Assembly (NCBI GenBank): GCA_018056685.1
Contig: JAGPFC010000002.1
Location: 134,178-198,177 of the forward strand
DNA: 64,000 bases
From: Smithella sp.
GTDB taxonomy: Bacteria; Desulfobacterota; Syntrophia; Syntrophales; Smithellaceae
Reading direction: 5' to 3'
Shown here: positions 52,090 through 61,886 of the stretch, in pieces
Layout: each line of letters begins with the position of its first letter
How positions within the stretch are numbered: position 1 is the stretch's first letter
The notes under the pieces: generated by a model
Told to the model about the DNA's origin: nothing
Seen by the model: the letters and a program-made list of their open reading frames with translations, nothing else
Databases searched by the model: none
Translations under genes and position numbers: made by a program

Positions 52090-55011
52090 ATGAGGCGAAA
52101 GTGGACTTTCAAGAGTCAGAAGCAGTTTTATGGGTATGCTGTGGTACTGTTTGCAATATTCTACGCATTCAGCACAATGATTAACATCGCGACTGCGGCA
52201 ACGGGAGACATATTGATATCTGACGGTTCTACTGCGCCAGCTGGTGCTTCGAATTCCATTGTCAGCATAGACCCTGGCGGAAATGTTATCGGCCTTAATA
52301 ATATTAGAGTTGGCGGTACCGCCAATATCATTGGAAACGCTATTATTAACGGAAATCTTAATATGACTAATGGAGATATTAATAACATTCGTGATCTCGA
52401 AGTACAACGAAATACTACTCTGGGTAATAATGTGACCGCTGACATGACGACCATCAACAGTATGCTGACCGTTAACGGCGCAGCTACTTTTATAAGCGGA
52501 GCCAATATTTCCGGTGGACTGCTAACCGATACACTTGGTGTTAGTGGCGGAGGTAATATTACCGGAGGGCTCACCACTGATTCGCTAACCGTTAACGGCG
52601 TGGCCAACTTATACGGTCCCGGCGTTTGGGGAGATTCTACCGGCACGGGTATACAAGCATATTCATCCAGTGGCACTGATGCTACAGGATTAGGGCTGAC
52701 TCCCACCTCTTCATATTTCGGCTATATGGATTCCGCTACTAACACGATGTCCGGCCTTACAACCATTTCCAGCCTTGTTGGAGTTGGTTCCATTAACACA
52801 GACACGGGAACAGGCAGTGGCCTTATCGCCAATCAACCCGGTGTGATGTTATTTTCGAATATGTCAGAAACGGGTGGCAATGCAGCGACACTAAGTCTGG
52901 AAAGCGGCAGTAATGCCACTATCCACTATTACAATGATACAACAAAGACGGAATATGGTCTACTCGCCACCGGGAGCAACGTAGGGGTTGGTTATATGGG
53001 CGGAGATGGCATCAATCATGGAATCATAATAGATGGTGCAGTAAATATAATCACGCTAACAGAAGCAACAACAGTCAGCAATACGCTGAATGTTACAGGA
53101 TTAGCTACGCTGAGCGGCGGTGCAAACGTGACGGGCGGTTTAGCCACCGACACGTTCGTTACAACAGACAATGTCAATGTCGGCGCTAACCTTGATGTTA
53201 CCAACAATGCAACCGTGGGCGGCAGCCTTGATGTTACGGGTGAGACAAGTTTGCATGCCAGACTGCTGATGAATGGCAACAACATCAACATGGGCGGCGG
53301 AAACATCAACACCATCGGCGGCAATGTCAATTTAGGTGGTGGTAATATCAACATGGGCGGCGGCAATATCAATGGAGTGAATAACCTTAACGTTGACGGA
53401 ATTACCCGATTAAACAATAATCTGATCGTGGATAGCAATGGTGATGCGGTCGGCGGCAACATATTCCGCGTCAATGATGACAGGATTAGAGCCATTTCCG
53501 GTGATTCGGAGTTAATGCTCGAAGACGGTGCCACATCCCTAGCAGGCAATACCATCTTAATCACCGGCGCAACAAGCTCCGTTATTAACGGCGGTTCCAG
53601 CAGCTTAACGCTGGACAATAACGGTGCGGCTATAATCGGCAACACCAGTATTACCGGCACGCTACAAACTACCGGTCTGGCAACTCTTGATTCTCTCGAT
53701 GTTACCAACAATGCAACCGTGGGCGGAAACCTGGCTGTAACCGGCGCAACTACTTTAGACAGCACACTTGAGGTCAATGGTAATACGACTTTAAATAATA
53801 ATCTTTTTGTTGATAGCAATGGAGCGGCTCCCGGCGGCAGCAGACTGATTGTCAACGACAATAAAGTGAGAGCAAGATCAGGTTCAGCGATATTAGATCT
53901 AAATAGCGGTGTCGCATCGTTGAGCGGCGGCACTAGTAATATAACGGTTGATAATAATGGAGTGGGTATAAACGGCCCAACCACCATCAACAATACACTG
54001 AATGTTACGGGAGCAGCTACGTTGGGTGGAACACTCGCTGTCACCGGGACAACAACAACCAACGGCATTTCCAATACGGGTAACATCACCACGGATACTC
54101 TTACCGTTAACAGCAACGCAACCGTGGACGGCAACCTTGATGTTGCCGGCACACTATCCGCAACAAAGCTTGTAGTCAGCGACCTTACTGCCGGAACAAT
54201 TACCACCACCGGTGATGTATCTGTAGGCGGAAAGATGAATGTCACGGGCGCGACAACAACCAATGGCATTTCTAACACGGGCAACATTGCCACTAACACG
54301 CTTTCCACTTCAGGCAATGCTACCGTCGGCGGAAATCTTAACGTTGCAGGCAGTGAATCTATAGCAGGCAACCTGAACGTTTCAGGAAACGAATCGATAA
54401 CCGGTAACCTTACGATAACCGGCACAACAGCTGCACACGGAATTACCAATGCCGGTTCTTTAACGAGCAACAGCGGCAATGTCATTTTAAGCACCAATGC
54501 CGGCAATTCCGGTAATGCGGAACTTGCCCTTACCGATGACAATAGCGCTAGTCTGCTCTATACTAACACAGCCGGAAACACTCATGGTCTGACGGTAGGG
54601 GCAACCGGCACTGTTCTCACCGGTGGGACAACATCCACCTCCCTGACACTGAACGATTCCGGCGCCGCCTTTTCCAATGTCTCAAACGGTAAGCCGGTGC
54701 GTGTCACAGGCGTTGCCGATGGCGTCAGCAGCTATGATGCCGTCAACGTTCAACAGTTGAATAAGGCTGTAAAAACGGTCAATACGGGCATTGCGGCTGT
54801 ATCAGCTCTGGCGGCAATTCCTGAAATTGTTCCCAGCAAGAAATTTGCAATTGGCGCCGGTTATGGTTATTTTGAGGATGAAAATGCCATCGCCATCGGA
54901 ATGAAGGCACGAATTATGGAAACCGTTAATATTCAGGGAGGCATTGGTATGGGAGTGGGAACCAGCGACACAACCGCTTCGGCAAATGCCGGAATCTCTT
55001 TCAGTTTCTAA
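52090..55011 (+). CDS. Trimeric autotransporter adhesin (YadA-like) with beta-roll passenger
   Basis: A 973-residue protein with AAGGAGG 5 bases upstream. A long signal region (residues 1-~36) ends at IATAATGD. The passenger, to about residue 860, is built of short TLDVTxNATVGG-like repeats of a beta-roll or beta-helix type, rich in Asn, Gly, Thr and Ser. A neck motif follows (SYDAVNVQQLNKAVKTVN), then the C-terminal YadA anchor (KFAIGAGYGYFEDENAIAIG ending in AGISFSF). Three chains form the outer-membrane pore and present a fibrous adhesin. The long antisense frame in it is an artefact of composition. Confidence 0.85.
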   Translation: MRRKWTFKSQKQFYGYAVVLFAIFYAFSTMINIATAATGDILISDGSTAPAGASNSIVSIDPGGNVIGLNNIRVGGTANIIGNAIINGNLNMTNGDINNIRDLEVQRNTTLGNNVTADMTTINSMLTVNGAATFISGANISGGLLTDTLGVSGGGNITGGLTTDSLTVNGVANLYGPGVWGDSTGTGIQAYSSSGTDATGLGLTPTSSYFGYMDSATNTMSGLTTISSLVGVGSINTDTGTGSGLIANQPGVMLFSNMSETGGNAATLSLESGSNATIHYYNDTTKTEYGLLATGSNVGVGYMGGDGINHGIIIDGAVNIITLTEATTVSNTLNVTGLATLSGGANVTGGLATDTFVTTDNVNVGANLDVTNNATVGGSLDVTGETSLHARLLMNGNNINMGGGNINTIGGNVNLGGGNINMGGGNINGVNNLNVDGITRLNNNLIVDSNGDAVGGNIFRVNDDRIRAISGDSELMLEDGATSLAGNTILITGATSSVINGGSSSLTLDNNGAAIIGNTSITGTLQTTGLATLDSLDVTNNATVGGNLAVTGATTLDSTLEVNGNTTLNNNLFVDSNGAAPGGSRLIVNDNKVRARSGSAILDLNSGVASLSGGTSNITVDNNGVGINGPTTINNTLNVTGAATLGGTLAVTGTTTTNGISNTGNITTDTLTVNSNATVDGNLDVAGTLSATKLVVSDLTAGTITTTGDVSVGGKMNVTGATTTNGISNTGNIATNTLSTSGNATVGGNLNVAGSESIAGNLNVSGNESITGNLTITGTTAAHGITNAGSLTSNSGNVILSTNAGNSGNAELALTDDNSASLLYTNTAGNTHGLTVGATGTVLTGGTTSTSLTLNDSGAAFSNVSNGKPVRVTGVADGVSSYDAVNVQQLNKAVKTVNTGIAAVSALAAIPEIVPSKKFAIGAGYGYFEDENAIAIGMKARIMETVNIQGGIGMGVGTSDTTASANAGISFSF

Positions 55012-55053
55012 CTTGAACCTGTAGAAAAAAATAATTTATAATATGTTTTAATG

Positions 55054-55099
55054 AAAAGAGAGAGGAGGCGAATTTTCGCTTCCCCTCTCTTTTATTTTT
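55054..55099. terminator. Bidirectional terminator between the adhesin and pckG
   Basis: The stem AAAAGAGAG pairs with CTCTCTTTT with further inner pairing (GGAGGCGAA/TTCGCTTCC), followed by T-rich sequence on both strands. It serves two convergent genes. Confidence 0.93.
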
Positions 55100-55124
55100 A
55101 CCGTAATTTTATTGTAATAAAAAA

Positions 55125-56912
55125 CTATCCCAGTCTTTCTTTAAGCGCGGTGAACTGTTTTTTCAGTCTCGCCGGCAGCCGATCTCCAAACTGAGCGAAG
55201 TGTTTTTCAATATCGGGAATTTCCGCCTTCCATGCATCTATATCAACCCGGAGCAATTCATGAACATCCCGCTCATCGATTTTCAGCCCTTTCATATCCA
55301 GTCCGCCCATTTTTGGCAGCAGACCGATGGGGGTCTGAACGGCTTCAGCCTTGCCGTCCACGCGCTCGCACATCCATTTTAACACACGGCTGTTCTCGCC
55401 AAAACCGGGCCAGAGCCAGCGGCCATCCGCTGTTTTTCTGAACCAGTTCACGTAGAAAATTTTAGGAGCCTTGTCGCCGAGTTTATCGCCCATATCCAGC
55501 CAGTGCTGGAAATAATCGCCCATATTGTAGCCGCAGAAAGGCTGCATTGCGAACGGATCACGTCGCAGGTTACCCACCGCACCGATGTTGGCCGCCGTGG
55601 TTTCCGATGAAGCCGTCGCACCTAGAAACACGCCATGATCAAAACTGTAGGCTTCATTCACCAGGGGCACAACACCCGCTCGACGTCCGCCGAAGACAAA
55701 GATGTCGATGGGCACGCCTTCGGGCTTTTCCCAATCCGGACAAATGACCGGACACTGGGATGCCGGCGCGGTAAAGCGCGCGTTGGCATGCGCTGCCACT
55801 TCCTTCTTTTCGGTCGGCCAGTCATGACCTTTCCAATCAATGGCATGTTTGGGTGGTTTGCCGTCCATCCCTTCCCACCAGACATCGCCATCATCGGTCA
55901 GGGCACAATTGGTGAAAATGACATTTTTCTTGATGGTCTCCATTGCCATGGGATTGGAATCGTAAGATGTACCCGGTGCCACGCCGAAAAATCCGGCTTC
56001 CGGATTGATGGCGTATAAACGTCCGTCGGAGCCGATTTTCATCCAGGCGATGTCATCGCCGACACATTCACACTTCCAGCCTTTGATGGTCGGTTGCAGC
56101 ATGGCCAGATTGGTCTTGCCGCAAGCCGAAGGAAAGGCGGCGGCAATATGATATTGCTTGCCTTTGGGATTGGTCAGCCTGAGAATCAGCATGTGCTCGG
56201 CCATCCAGCCTTCGCGTTTGGCCATCGCCGAAGCGATGCGCAGCGCCAGACATTTCTTGCCTAAGAGCGCGTTGCCGCCGTAACCGGAACCGTAAGACCA
56301 GATCAGGTTCTCATTCGGGAAATGGCTGATGTATTTTTTATCAATCGGCGCACAGGGCCAGGAAACATCTTTCTGTCCTTTGTCCAGCGGTGCGCCGATG
56401 GAATGCATACAGGGGATAAAATCACCCTTGTCGCCGAGTTTTTTGAGAACTTTTTTGCCCACGCGGGTCATGATGTGCATGTTGCAGACCACGTAAGGGC
56501 TGTCGGTAATCTCGATACCGATTTTGGCAATCGGCGAATCAATCGGCCCCATGGAAAAGGGAATCACATACATCGTGCGCCCCTTCATGCATCCCTTGTA
56601 GAGCTCTTTCATTGTTTTCTTCAATTCATCAGGCTCAATCCAGTTATTGGTGGGTCCGGCATCCACCTGATCGGGATAACTGATGTAGGTGCGGTTTTCC
56701 ACGCGCGCGACATCTGAAGGATCGGAGCGGAACAGGAAACTGTTTTTTCTTTTCTTCAGTTTTGTCGCCATGCCGCTTTTCACCATCTGCGCCATTAATG
56801 TGTTGTATTCCTTTTTGGAACCGTCACACCAATAGACGTTTTTTGGCGTGCACATCTGTTTGATTTCTTTTACCCAACTCAGCAGTTTTTTGTTTTTTAC
56901 AGCAATGTCCAT
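55125..56912 (-). CDS. pckG: Phosphoenolpyruvate carboxykinase (GTP)
   Basis: A 595-residue enzyme, the usual length of the family. [13 protein letters not shown] is the kinase-type P-loop, preceded by the metal and PEP residues of the GTP-class ([21 protein letters not shown]) and followed by [12 protein letters not shown] with [10 protein letters not shown]. It interconverts oxaloacetate and PEP using GTP/GDP. With the adjacent PPDK gene, 63 bases away on the same strand, it forms a PEP-pyruvate-oxaloacetate node for gluconeogenesis or anaplerosis. Confidence 0.95.
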   Translation of the reverse strand: MDIAVKNKKLLSWVKEIKQMCTPKNVYWCDGSKKEYNTLMAQMVKSGMATKLKKRKNSFLFRSDPSDVARVENRTYISYPDQVDAGPTNNWIEPDELKKTMKELYKGCMKGRTMYVIPFSMGPIDSPIAKIGIEITDSPYVVCNMHIMTRVGKKVLKKLGDKGDFIPCMHSIGAPLDKGQKDVSWPCAPIDKKYISHFPNENLIWSYGSGYGGNALLGKKCLALRIASAMAKREGWMAEHMLILRLTNPKGKQYHIAAAFPSACGKTNLAMLQPTIKGWKCECVGDDIAWMKIGSDGRLYAINPEAGFFGVAPGTSYDSNPMAMETIKKNVIFTNCALTDDGDVWWEGMDGKPPKHAIDWKGHDWPTEKKEVAAHANARFTAPASQCPVICPDWEKPEGVPIDIFVFGGRRAGVVPLVNEAYSFDHGVFLGATASSETTAANIGAVGNLRRDPFAMQPFCGYNMGDYFQHWLDMGDKLGDKAPKIFYVNWFRKTADGRWLWPGFGENSRVLKWMCERVDGKAEAVQTPIGLLPKMGGLDMKGLKIDERDVHELLRVDIDAWKAEIPDIEKHFAQFGDRLPARLKKQFTALKERLG

Positions 56913-56975
56913 AAAATATTTTTCCTTATTTAATTAATCTGAGCGCCGGATTTTACACCGGCGTTCTATGGTTAA

Positions 56976-59804
56976 TTATTTCCTTGACTTTTTCGCTTTT
57001 ACTTTTGCCTTGGTTTTCGGTTTCGCCGCAACCTTGGCTTTGGATTTCGCCTTGGGTTTCGCCGCGGTTTTCACCTTCGCTTTCGGTTTCGGAGCGCTTT
57101 TCATCTCATCAGCCACGGCCTGAGCGGCAGCGAGACGCGCTATCGGAATACGATAGGGTGAGCAGCTTACATAATCCATCCCCACGCGGTGGCAGAACAT
57201 CACACTGGAAGGTTCGCCGCCGTGTTCACCGCAGATGCCGACTTTCAGACCGGGACGCGCGCTGCGTCCTCTTTCCACGCCCATCTGAATCAACTGGCCG
57301 ACACCGCTCTGATCAAGAATCTGGAAGGGATCAACAGGGATGATCTTCTTGGCCAGATAACCGGGCACAAACGCGCCGACATCGTCACGGCTGAAACCGT
57401 AAGTCATCTGGGTCAGATCGTTCGTTCCGAAACTGAAGAATTCCGCTTCTTCGGCAATCTTGTCCGCCAGCAGAGCTGCGCGCGGAATTTCAATCATGGT
57501 GCCAACCATGTACTGAATTTTCTTGAGACCGTATTTTGCCAGCACTTCGGGATAGACTTTCTTCACAATCGCTTCCTGGTTCTTAAATTCAGCCACATCA
57601 CAGACAACCGGAATCATGATTTCGGGCAAAGCCTTCTTGCCTTCCTTGATCAGTTCCGCCGAGGCTTCCAAAATGGCGCGAATCTGCATTTCGCTGATTT
57701 CGGGATAGGTGATGCCCAGGCGCACGCCACGGTGCCCCATCATTGGATTGGTCTCGTGCAGTTTTTCCGCCCGGGAATTGAGATTTTCGATCGAAATACC
57801 CAGACTGTCTGCCAGGCGTTGTCTCTCGTCCGTATTTTCCGGTACAAATTCATGCAAGGGTGGATCCAGCAGACGAATGGTGACCGGCCTTCCGCCCATC
57901 GCTTCGATGGTCTTCTTGATGAATTCCTTGACAAACGGAAACAATTCATCGAGTGCCGCACGGCGCTGTTCCTCGTTATCCGAGATGATCATCTTACGCA
58001 GGTAAAACAGCGGCTGTTCGCTGTTCTCGCCGTAGAACATATGCTCGGTGCGGAACAGTCCGATGCCTTCGGCGCCAAACTGAACGGCCTTGGCGGCATC
58101 TTTCGGTGTCTCGGCATTGGTGCGGATTTTTAAACGCCGCAGAGAATCGCAGATTTTCATGAAAGCGGCAAAATTAACGTCATTTTCAGCGCCGCTGATC
58201 ATCGGCAGGGCACCAATATAAGCGCGTCCCTTGGTGCCGTTGAGCGTGATGAAATCGCCTTCACGAACAGTCTTGCCGTCAACGGACATGACTTTCTGTG
58301 CGATGTCCACGTGCAGTGTACCGGCGCCAACAATACAGCACTTGCCCCAGCCGCGGGCCACCAGCGCCGCGTGCGACGTCATGCCACCGCGCGCCGTCAG
58401 AATGCCTTCGGCCGCGCGCATACCTTCCACGTCTTCAGGATTGGTTTCTTCGCGCACCAGAATGACCTTTTTACCTTCTTTCTTCCATTCCATCGCGACA
58501 TCGGAGGTAAAGGCAACCTGTCCCACGGCTCCGCCGGGACCGGCCGGCAATCCCCTGACCAGAAATTCCGCCGAGGCCTCAGCTTTCGGATCCACCATCG
58601 GATGAAGCATTTCATCCAACTGTGCCGGGGTTACACGGGAGACCGCTTCGGCAGCGCTGATCATTTTCTTTTTGTACATTTCCACAGCAATACGAACTGC
58701 GGCAGGACCGTTACGCTTGCCGGTTCGCGTCTGCAACATCCAGACACGGCCTTCCTGAATGGTAAATTCCAAATCCTGCATATCCCGGAAGTGAGCTTCC
58801 AACCTGTTGCGGATACTTTTAATCTGGGCATAAGCTTTGGGCATGGCTTTTTCCAGGGAAGGATGTCCTTCAACATCGTCCGACTGACGGGTTTCTTCAT
58901 TCATCGGATTGGGTGTGCGGATACCCGCGACCACGTCTTCACCCTGCGCGTTGGGCAGCCATTCGCCGTAAAACTTGTTCTCGCCGGTGGCCGGATTACG
59001 CGTAAACGCCACACCGGTGGCGGAATTGTCGCCCATGTTGCCGAAGACCATCGCCTGGACGTTGACCGCCGTGCCCCAGTCATCGGGAATCCCTTCAATG
59101 CGGCGATAAGCAACGGCGCGCTTGCCGTTCCAGCTTTTGAAAACGGCGCCGATGGCGCCCCACAACTGTTCCATAGCGTCATCAGGAAACGGCTTGCCCA
59201 GAACCTCCTGGACTTTCGCCCTGTAGATATTCGCCAGTTCGGCCAGATCATCCGCGGTAAGATCAACATCTGTTTTGGCATTGCGGCGCTGTTTCATCGC
59301 CGCCAGTTCTCTTTCCAACTGCTGACGAACGCCCATGCCTTCTTCCGGTTCAATACCTTCCGCTTTTTCCATCACGACATCCGAATACATCTGAATCAGA
59401 CGGCGGTAGGAATCCCAGACGAAACGGGGATTTTTTGTTTTCTCAATCATGCCGGCAATGGTCTTTGAGGTCAGACCGATATTCAAAACCGTTTCCATCA
59501 TGCCGGGCATGCTCGAACGGGCGCCGGAACGGGCGGAACACAGCAGAGGATTCTTCGGATCGCCGAATTTCATTCCCGTATCTTTTTCCATTTTCTGGAC
59601 AGCCTTAATAACCTGCTCCTTTAATCCCTGTGGATAACGGCCTTTATTTTTGTAGAAAGCCGTGCAAACTTCTGTTGTTATTGTAAAACCCGGGGGAATG
59701 GGAATATTGAGATGCGCCATTTCCGCAAGCCCTACTCCCTTGCCTCCCAAAAGATTCTTGCTCTTTCCATATCCTTCCGAGAAGGAGTACACATATTTAG
59801 TCAT
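56976..59804 (-). CDS. ppdK: Pyruvate, phosphate dikinase with a Lys/Ala-rich C-terminal tail
   Basis: About 942 residues from the ATG at 59804, which has AAGGAGG upstream; the frame extends to 59921 but lacks support there. Domains: N-terminal ATP-binding (YGKSKNLLGGKGVGLAEMA), the phospho-His domain (TARGGMTSHAALVARGWGK, His in TSHAA) and the PEP-binding barrel (EIPRAALLADKIAEEA, FSFGTNDLTQMTYGFSRDD), ending with IARLAAAQ. Then 39 residues of AKPKAKSKAK-like repeats follow, which are not part of PPDK. It interconverts pyruvate + ATP + Pi and PEP + AMP + PPi. Confidence 0.93.
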   Translation of the reverse strand: MTKYVYSFSEGYGKSKNLLGGKGVGLAEMAHLNIPIPPGFTITTEVCTAFYKNKGRYPQGLKEQVIKAVQKMEKDTGMKFGDPKNPLLCSARSGARSSMPGMMETVLNIGLTSKTIAGMIEKTKNPRFVWDSYRRLIQMYSDVVMEKAEGIEPEEGMGVRQQLERELAAMKQRRNAKTDVDLTADDLAELANIYRAKVQEVLGKPFPDDAMEQLWGAIGAVFKSWNGKRAVAYRRIEGIPDDWGTAVNVQAMVFGNMGDNSATGVAFTRNPATGENKFYGEWLPNAQGEDVVAGIRTPNPMNEETRQSDDVEGHPSLEKAMPKAYAQIKSIRNRLEAHFRDMQDLEFTIQEGRVWMLQTRTGKRNGPAAVRIAVEMYKKKMISAAEAVSRVTPAQLDEMLHPMVDPKAEASAEFLVRGLPAGPGGAVGQVAFTSDVAMEWKKEGKKVILVREETNPEDVEGMRAAEGILTARGGMTSHAALVARGWGKCCIVGAGTLHVDIAQKVMSVDGKTVREGDFITLNGTKGRAYIGALPMISGAENDVNFAAFMKICDSLRRLKIRTNAETPKDAAKAVQFGAEGIGLFRTEHMFYGENSEQPLFYLRKMIISDNEEQRRAALDELFPFVKEFIKKTIEAMGGRPVTIRLLDPPLHEFVPENTDERQRLADSLGISIENLNSRAEKLHETNPMMGHRGVRLGITYPEISEMQIRAILEASAELIKEGKKALPEIMIPVVCDVAEFKNQEAIVKKVYPEVLAKYGLKKIQYMVGTMIEIPRAALLADKIAEEAEFFSFGTNDLTQMTYGFSRDDVGAFVPGYLAKKIIPVDPFQILDQSGVGQLIQMGVERGRSARPGLKVGICGEHGGEPSSVMFCHRVGMDYVSCSPYRIPIARLAAAQAVADEMKSAPKPKAKVKTAAKPKAKSKAKVAAKPKTKAKVKAKKSRK

Positions 59805-59873
59805 AACGTTGCTTTTCAACCTCCTTGATTGATCCAATTTTAATGCGCTATATCGACACAAGATTATGTCCAT

Positions 59874-59879
59874 TGTCAA
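59874..59879 (-). promoter_or_regulatory. -35 element (TTGACA) upstream of ppdK
   Basis: A perfect TTGACA hexamer on the minus strand, about 70 bases before the ppdK ATG at 59804. The matching -10 is not clear (CGATAT at 18 bases is the best candidate), so promoter identity is tentative. Confidence 0.45.
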
Positions 59880-59883
59880 GATA

Positions 59884-59903
59884 AAATTACACAAATGTAA
59901 TTT
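59884..59903. promoter_or_regulatory. 20-bp palindrome, candidate operator, upstream of ppdK
   Basis: AAATTACA-CAAA-TGTAATTT is a perfect inverted repeat with a 4-base spacer, 4 bases upstream of the TTGACA element. The half-site and spacing resemble sites for dimeric regulators of the Crp/Fnr geometry, but the TF is unknown. Confidence 0.5.
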
Positions 59904-59959
59904 AAGGCAATGATAAGGCAATCACGAATGAATATAATATCTTATGATATCCCGGCAGG

Positions 59960-60697
59960 CTAATCCATAAACCGGAAACGGATAATCTGGAAAATAGCTG
60001 ATACGGCGTCTTTCCAGTTAATTTTCTTCCCTTCTTCATAGGTTCGTCCGGCATACGAAATGCCGGTTTCATAGACGCGCAAACGCCTGCCGTTGAGCCG
60101 CATGCGGGCGATTTTCGCCGTCATTTCAGGCTCAACGCCAAAACGCGGGCTTTTCAGATGCAGGCGATCGACAACCTCACGGGTGAAAACTTTGTAGCAG
60201 ACCTCCATATCCGTGAGATTAAGATTGGTCAGCATATTGGACAGGGTTGTTAAAATATTGTTGGCCACCTGGTGCCAGAAATACATCACCCGGTGCGGCT
60301 CGCCGATGAAACGGCTGCCGTAAACAACCTCGGCCTTGCCATCCAGAATCGGCTGCAATAACTTCGGATAGTCGGCCGGATCGTATTCAAAATCCGCGTC
60401 CTGAATGATAACCATATCGCCGGTGACTCTGGCAAAACCATCACGTACGGCTGCGCCTTTCCCTTCATTGACCGTCTTGTTGACCAGTTGAAATTGAATT
60501 TCCGGAAACTTGCCGGGCAGTGATTGCATGACTTTCCAGGTGTTATCGCTTGAGCCGTCGTTAACCAGAATCAACTCCTTTTCCAGAGCACCGGGCAGCG
60601 GCTGATGAATGACTTTTTGGATAACATCTTCCAGATATTTCTCTTCGTTGTAAACCGGAACGACGATGGATAATTTGCCAAACTTTCTTTTTTCCAT
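59960..60697 (-). CDS. Polyprenyl-phosphate mannose/glycosyl synthase (DPM1-like GT2)
   Basis: A 245-residue soluble GT2: LSIVVPVYNEEKYLEDVI, ELILVNDGSSDNTWKVM, DMVIIQDADFEYDPADYP (DxD) and VVYGSRFIGEPHRVM. This is the dolichyl-phosphate-mannose-synthase-like pattern; it lacks C-terminal membrane helices. It would load a sugar onto polyprenyl phosphate, the donor for the GT-C-like membrane proteins in this window. It lies 60 bases after the YdcF-like gene. Confidence 0.84.
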   Translation of the reverse strand: MEKRKFGKLSIVVPVYNEEKYLEDVIQKVIHQPLPGALEKELILVNDGSSDNTWKVMQSLPGKFPEIQFQLVNKTVNEGKGAAVRDGFARVTGDMVIIQDADFEYDPADYPKLLQPILDGKAEVVYGSRFIGEPHRVMYFWHQVANNILTTLSNMLTNLNLTDMEVCYKVFTREVVDRLHLKSPRFGVEPEMTAKIARMRLNGRRLRVYETGISYAGRTYEEGKKINWKDAVSAIFQIIRFRFMD

Positions 60698-60757
60698 TGA
60701 GCTGACCTGAGAAATATTTTTTTAGTTTATGCCTGTATCCTATTTATTCACGGTGGA

Positions 60758-61513
60758 TTATCTGATCCGGTACCATAACCGGGCGATCAATTCCCTAACG
60801 GCCACTGACGTTTTAGCGAGCTCCGAGGCTTGCGGCATATAACGGATAACGACGTTGTCGGACGGTGAGGCATACAGGTAATGCGCGGGCAGCGGCGTGA
60901 CGTGATCAAAATACCTTTTAAATTCTTCTTCGCTTCGTTTCATATGAAAAGCGGACGTCACCAGACCGATACGCATTTTTTTGTCTTCCAGCATTTTCTT
61001 TACTTCGAGAGCGTTTTCAGCGGTATTTTCCGATTTCGCTTCAATTTTTATTTTATCTTTCGGCACCCCCAGATCCTCGGCCAGTTTCGCCATGGCCTGC
61101 GCTTCGGAAACATCCCCCTCCCCCTTGCCGGTACAGACAAAATAGCGTGCGCCGGTTTTATGATAAACCGTTGCCGCGTGAACAACGCGAAGCGTTCCGA
61201 AATCTGAGCTGAAGGTCTCTTGGATGGATTTGATTTCTTTCGTCCCGTTACCCAAAATCACCAGAGCATCCCAGCCCTTCATTAACCCGGTCGATTTAAG
61301 ATGGATATAATCCTTTTCCAGATGGTAACAAAGGTAGTTGGACACCGGAGCGATACTGACTCCGTAAAGAAGAATGAGGCACAGCAATAAAATCAGGGAT
61401 TCGCTTTTTTTCTTAATATTTTTATAAAAAATGAAAAAAGAGACGAGAAGCAAAACATAAATAATAAACAGCGGATCTAAAATTGCTTTGAAAACAGCCC
61501 AGATTTCATTCAT
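60758..61513 (-). CDS. YdcF/ElyC-family (DUF218) envelope protein
   Basis: A 251-residue protein. Two N-terminal helices (residues 10-30, 35-55) anchor it, followed by a periplasmic DUF218 domain: WDALVILGNGTKEIKS, YFVCTGKGEGDVSEAQAMA and RIGLVTSAFHMKRSEEEF. Members such as ElyC take part in envelope carbohydrate or peptidoglycan-lipid metabolism. It sits upstream of the DPM1-like gene, which fits a lipid-carrier role. Confidence 0.82.
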   Translation of the reverse strand: MNEIWAVFKAILDPLFIIYVLLLVSFFIFYKNIKKKSESLILLLCLILLYGVSIAPVSNYLCYHLEKDYIHLKSTGLMKGWDALVILGNGTKEIKSIQETFSSDFGTLRVVHAATVYHKTGARYFVCTGKGEGDVSEAQAMAKLAEDLGVPKDKIKIEAKSENTAENALEVKKMLEDKKMRIGLVTSAFHMKRSEEEFKRYFDHVTPLPAHYLYASPSDNVVIRYMPQASELAKTSVAVRELIARLWYRIR

Positions 61514-61635
61514 CGATGTGCCTGCCTCCTGATTTTTTATTACCGATAGCCTGTCTGTTGAATTCTTGAATGACTCTGTTTTATAAAGAGATTACCGGTT
61601 ATTACTAAAATCAAATACCAGTGTCAACGTCTTAT

Positions 61636-61733
61636 TGTGAGACTCAAATTTCAAAAACGAAGTGCATTGAAATTTGTAAGCCGAACAATCCCGCGCAGCG
61701 GAGGGTTTAATAAACCGCAGCTTGCTGCGGGGT
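61636..61733 (-). repeat. Mosaic palindromic repeat R1, inverted degenerate copy
   Basis: Read on the minus strand it has the R1 end block (GAAATTTGAGTCTCAC) and a start hairpin CCGCAG/CTGCGG (61715-61730). Identity to the other copies is lower. Apart from this, the gap 61514-61886 holds the promoter at 61791 and the disputed MBOAT start. Confidence 0.6.
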
Positions 61734-61790
61734 CCATACCCGTGATTAATATTGTTTTTTCTTCTATAGGTTGATCGTCTCTATTTATGC

Positions 61791-61820
61791 TTGACATAAA
61801 CAAAATATTTCCTGTATTTC
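61791..61820 (+). promoter_or_regulatory. Promoter of the MBOAT/SGNH operon
   Basis: TTGACA (61791-61796), an 18-base spacer and TATTTC (61815-61820). Transcription would start near 61827, so the ORF from the ATG at 61787 would not be transcribed from it. Confidence 0.45.
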
Positions 61821-61886
61821 TTCGCTTAAAAAAAGGGAATCCTTATCAATTCTTTATCTTTTATATCCTGGCAGTATCCGTTTTTT

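Noticed and set aside
53016-54542. A 508-codon open frame on the minus strand inside the adhesin gene.
   Set aside because: It mirrors the repetitive composition of the adhesin, giving a Val/Pro/Leu-rich product without any domain or ribosome site.
52090-55011. A CRISPR array, because of the many short direct repeats.
   Set aside because: The repeats are in frame, variable in length and encode a beta-roll; there is no regular spacer structure and no cas gene.
57189-59468. Long plus-strand open frames (314 and 385 codons) opposite ppdK.
   Set aside because: They are antisense to a fully conserved PPDK and show no known motif; GC-rich third positions explain them.
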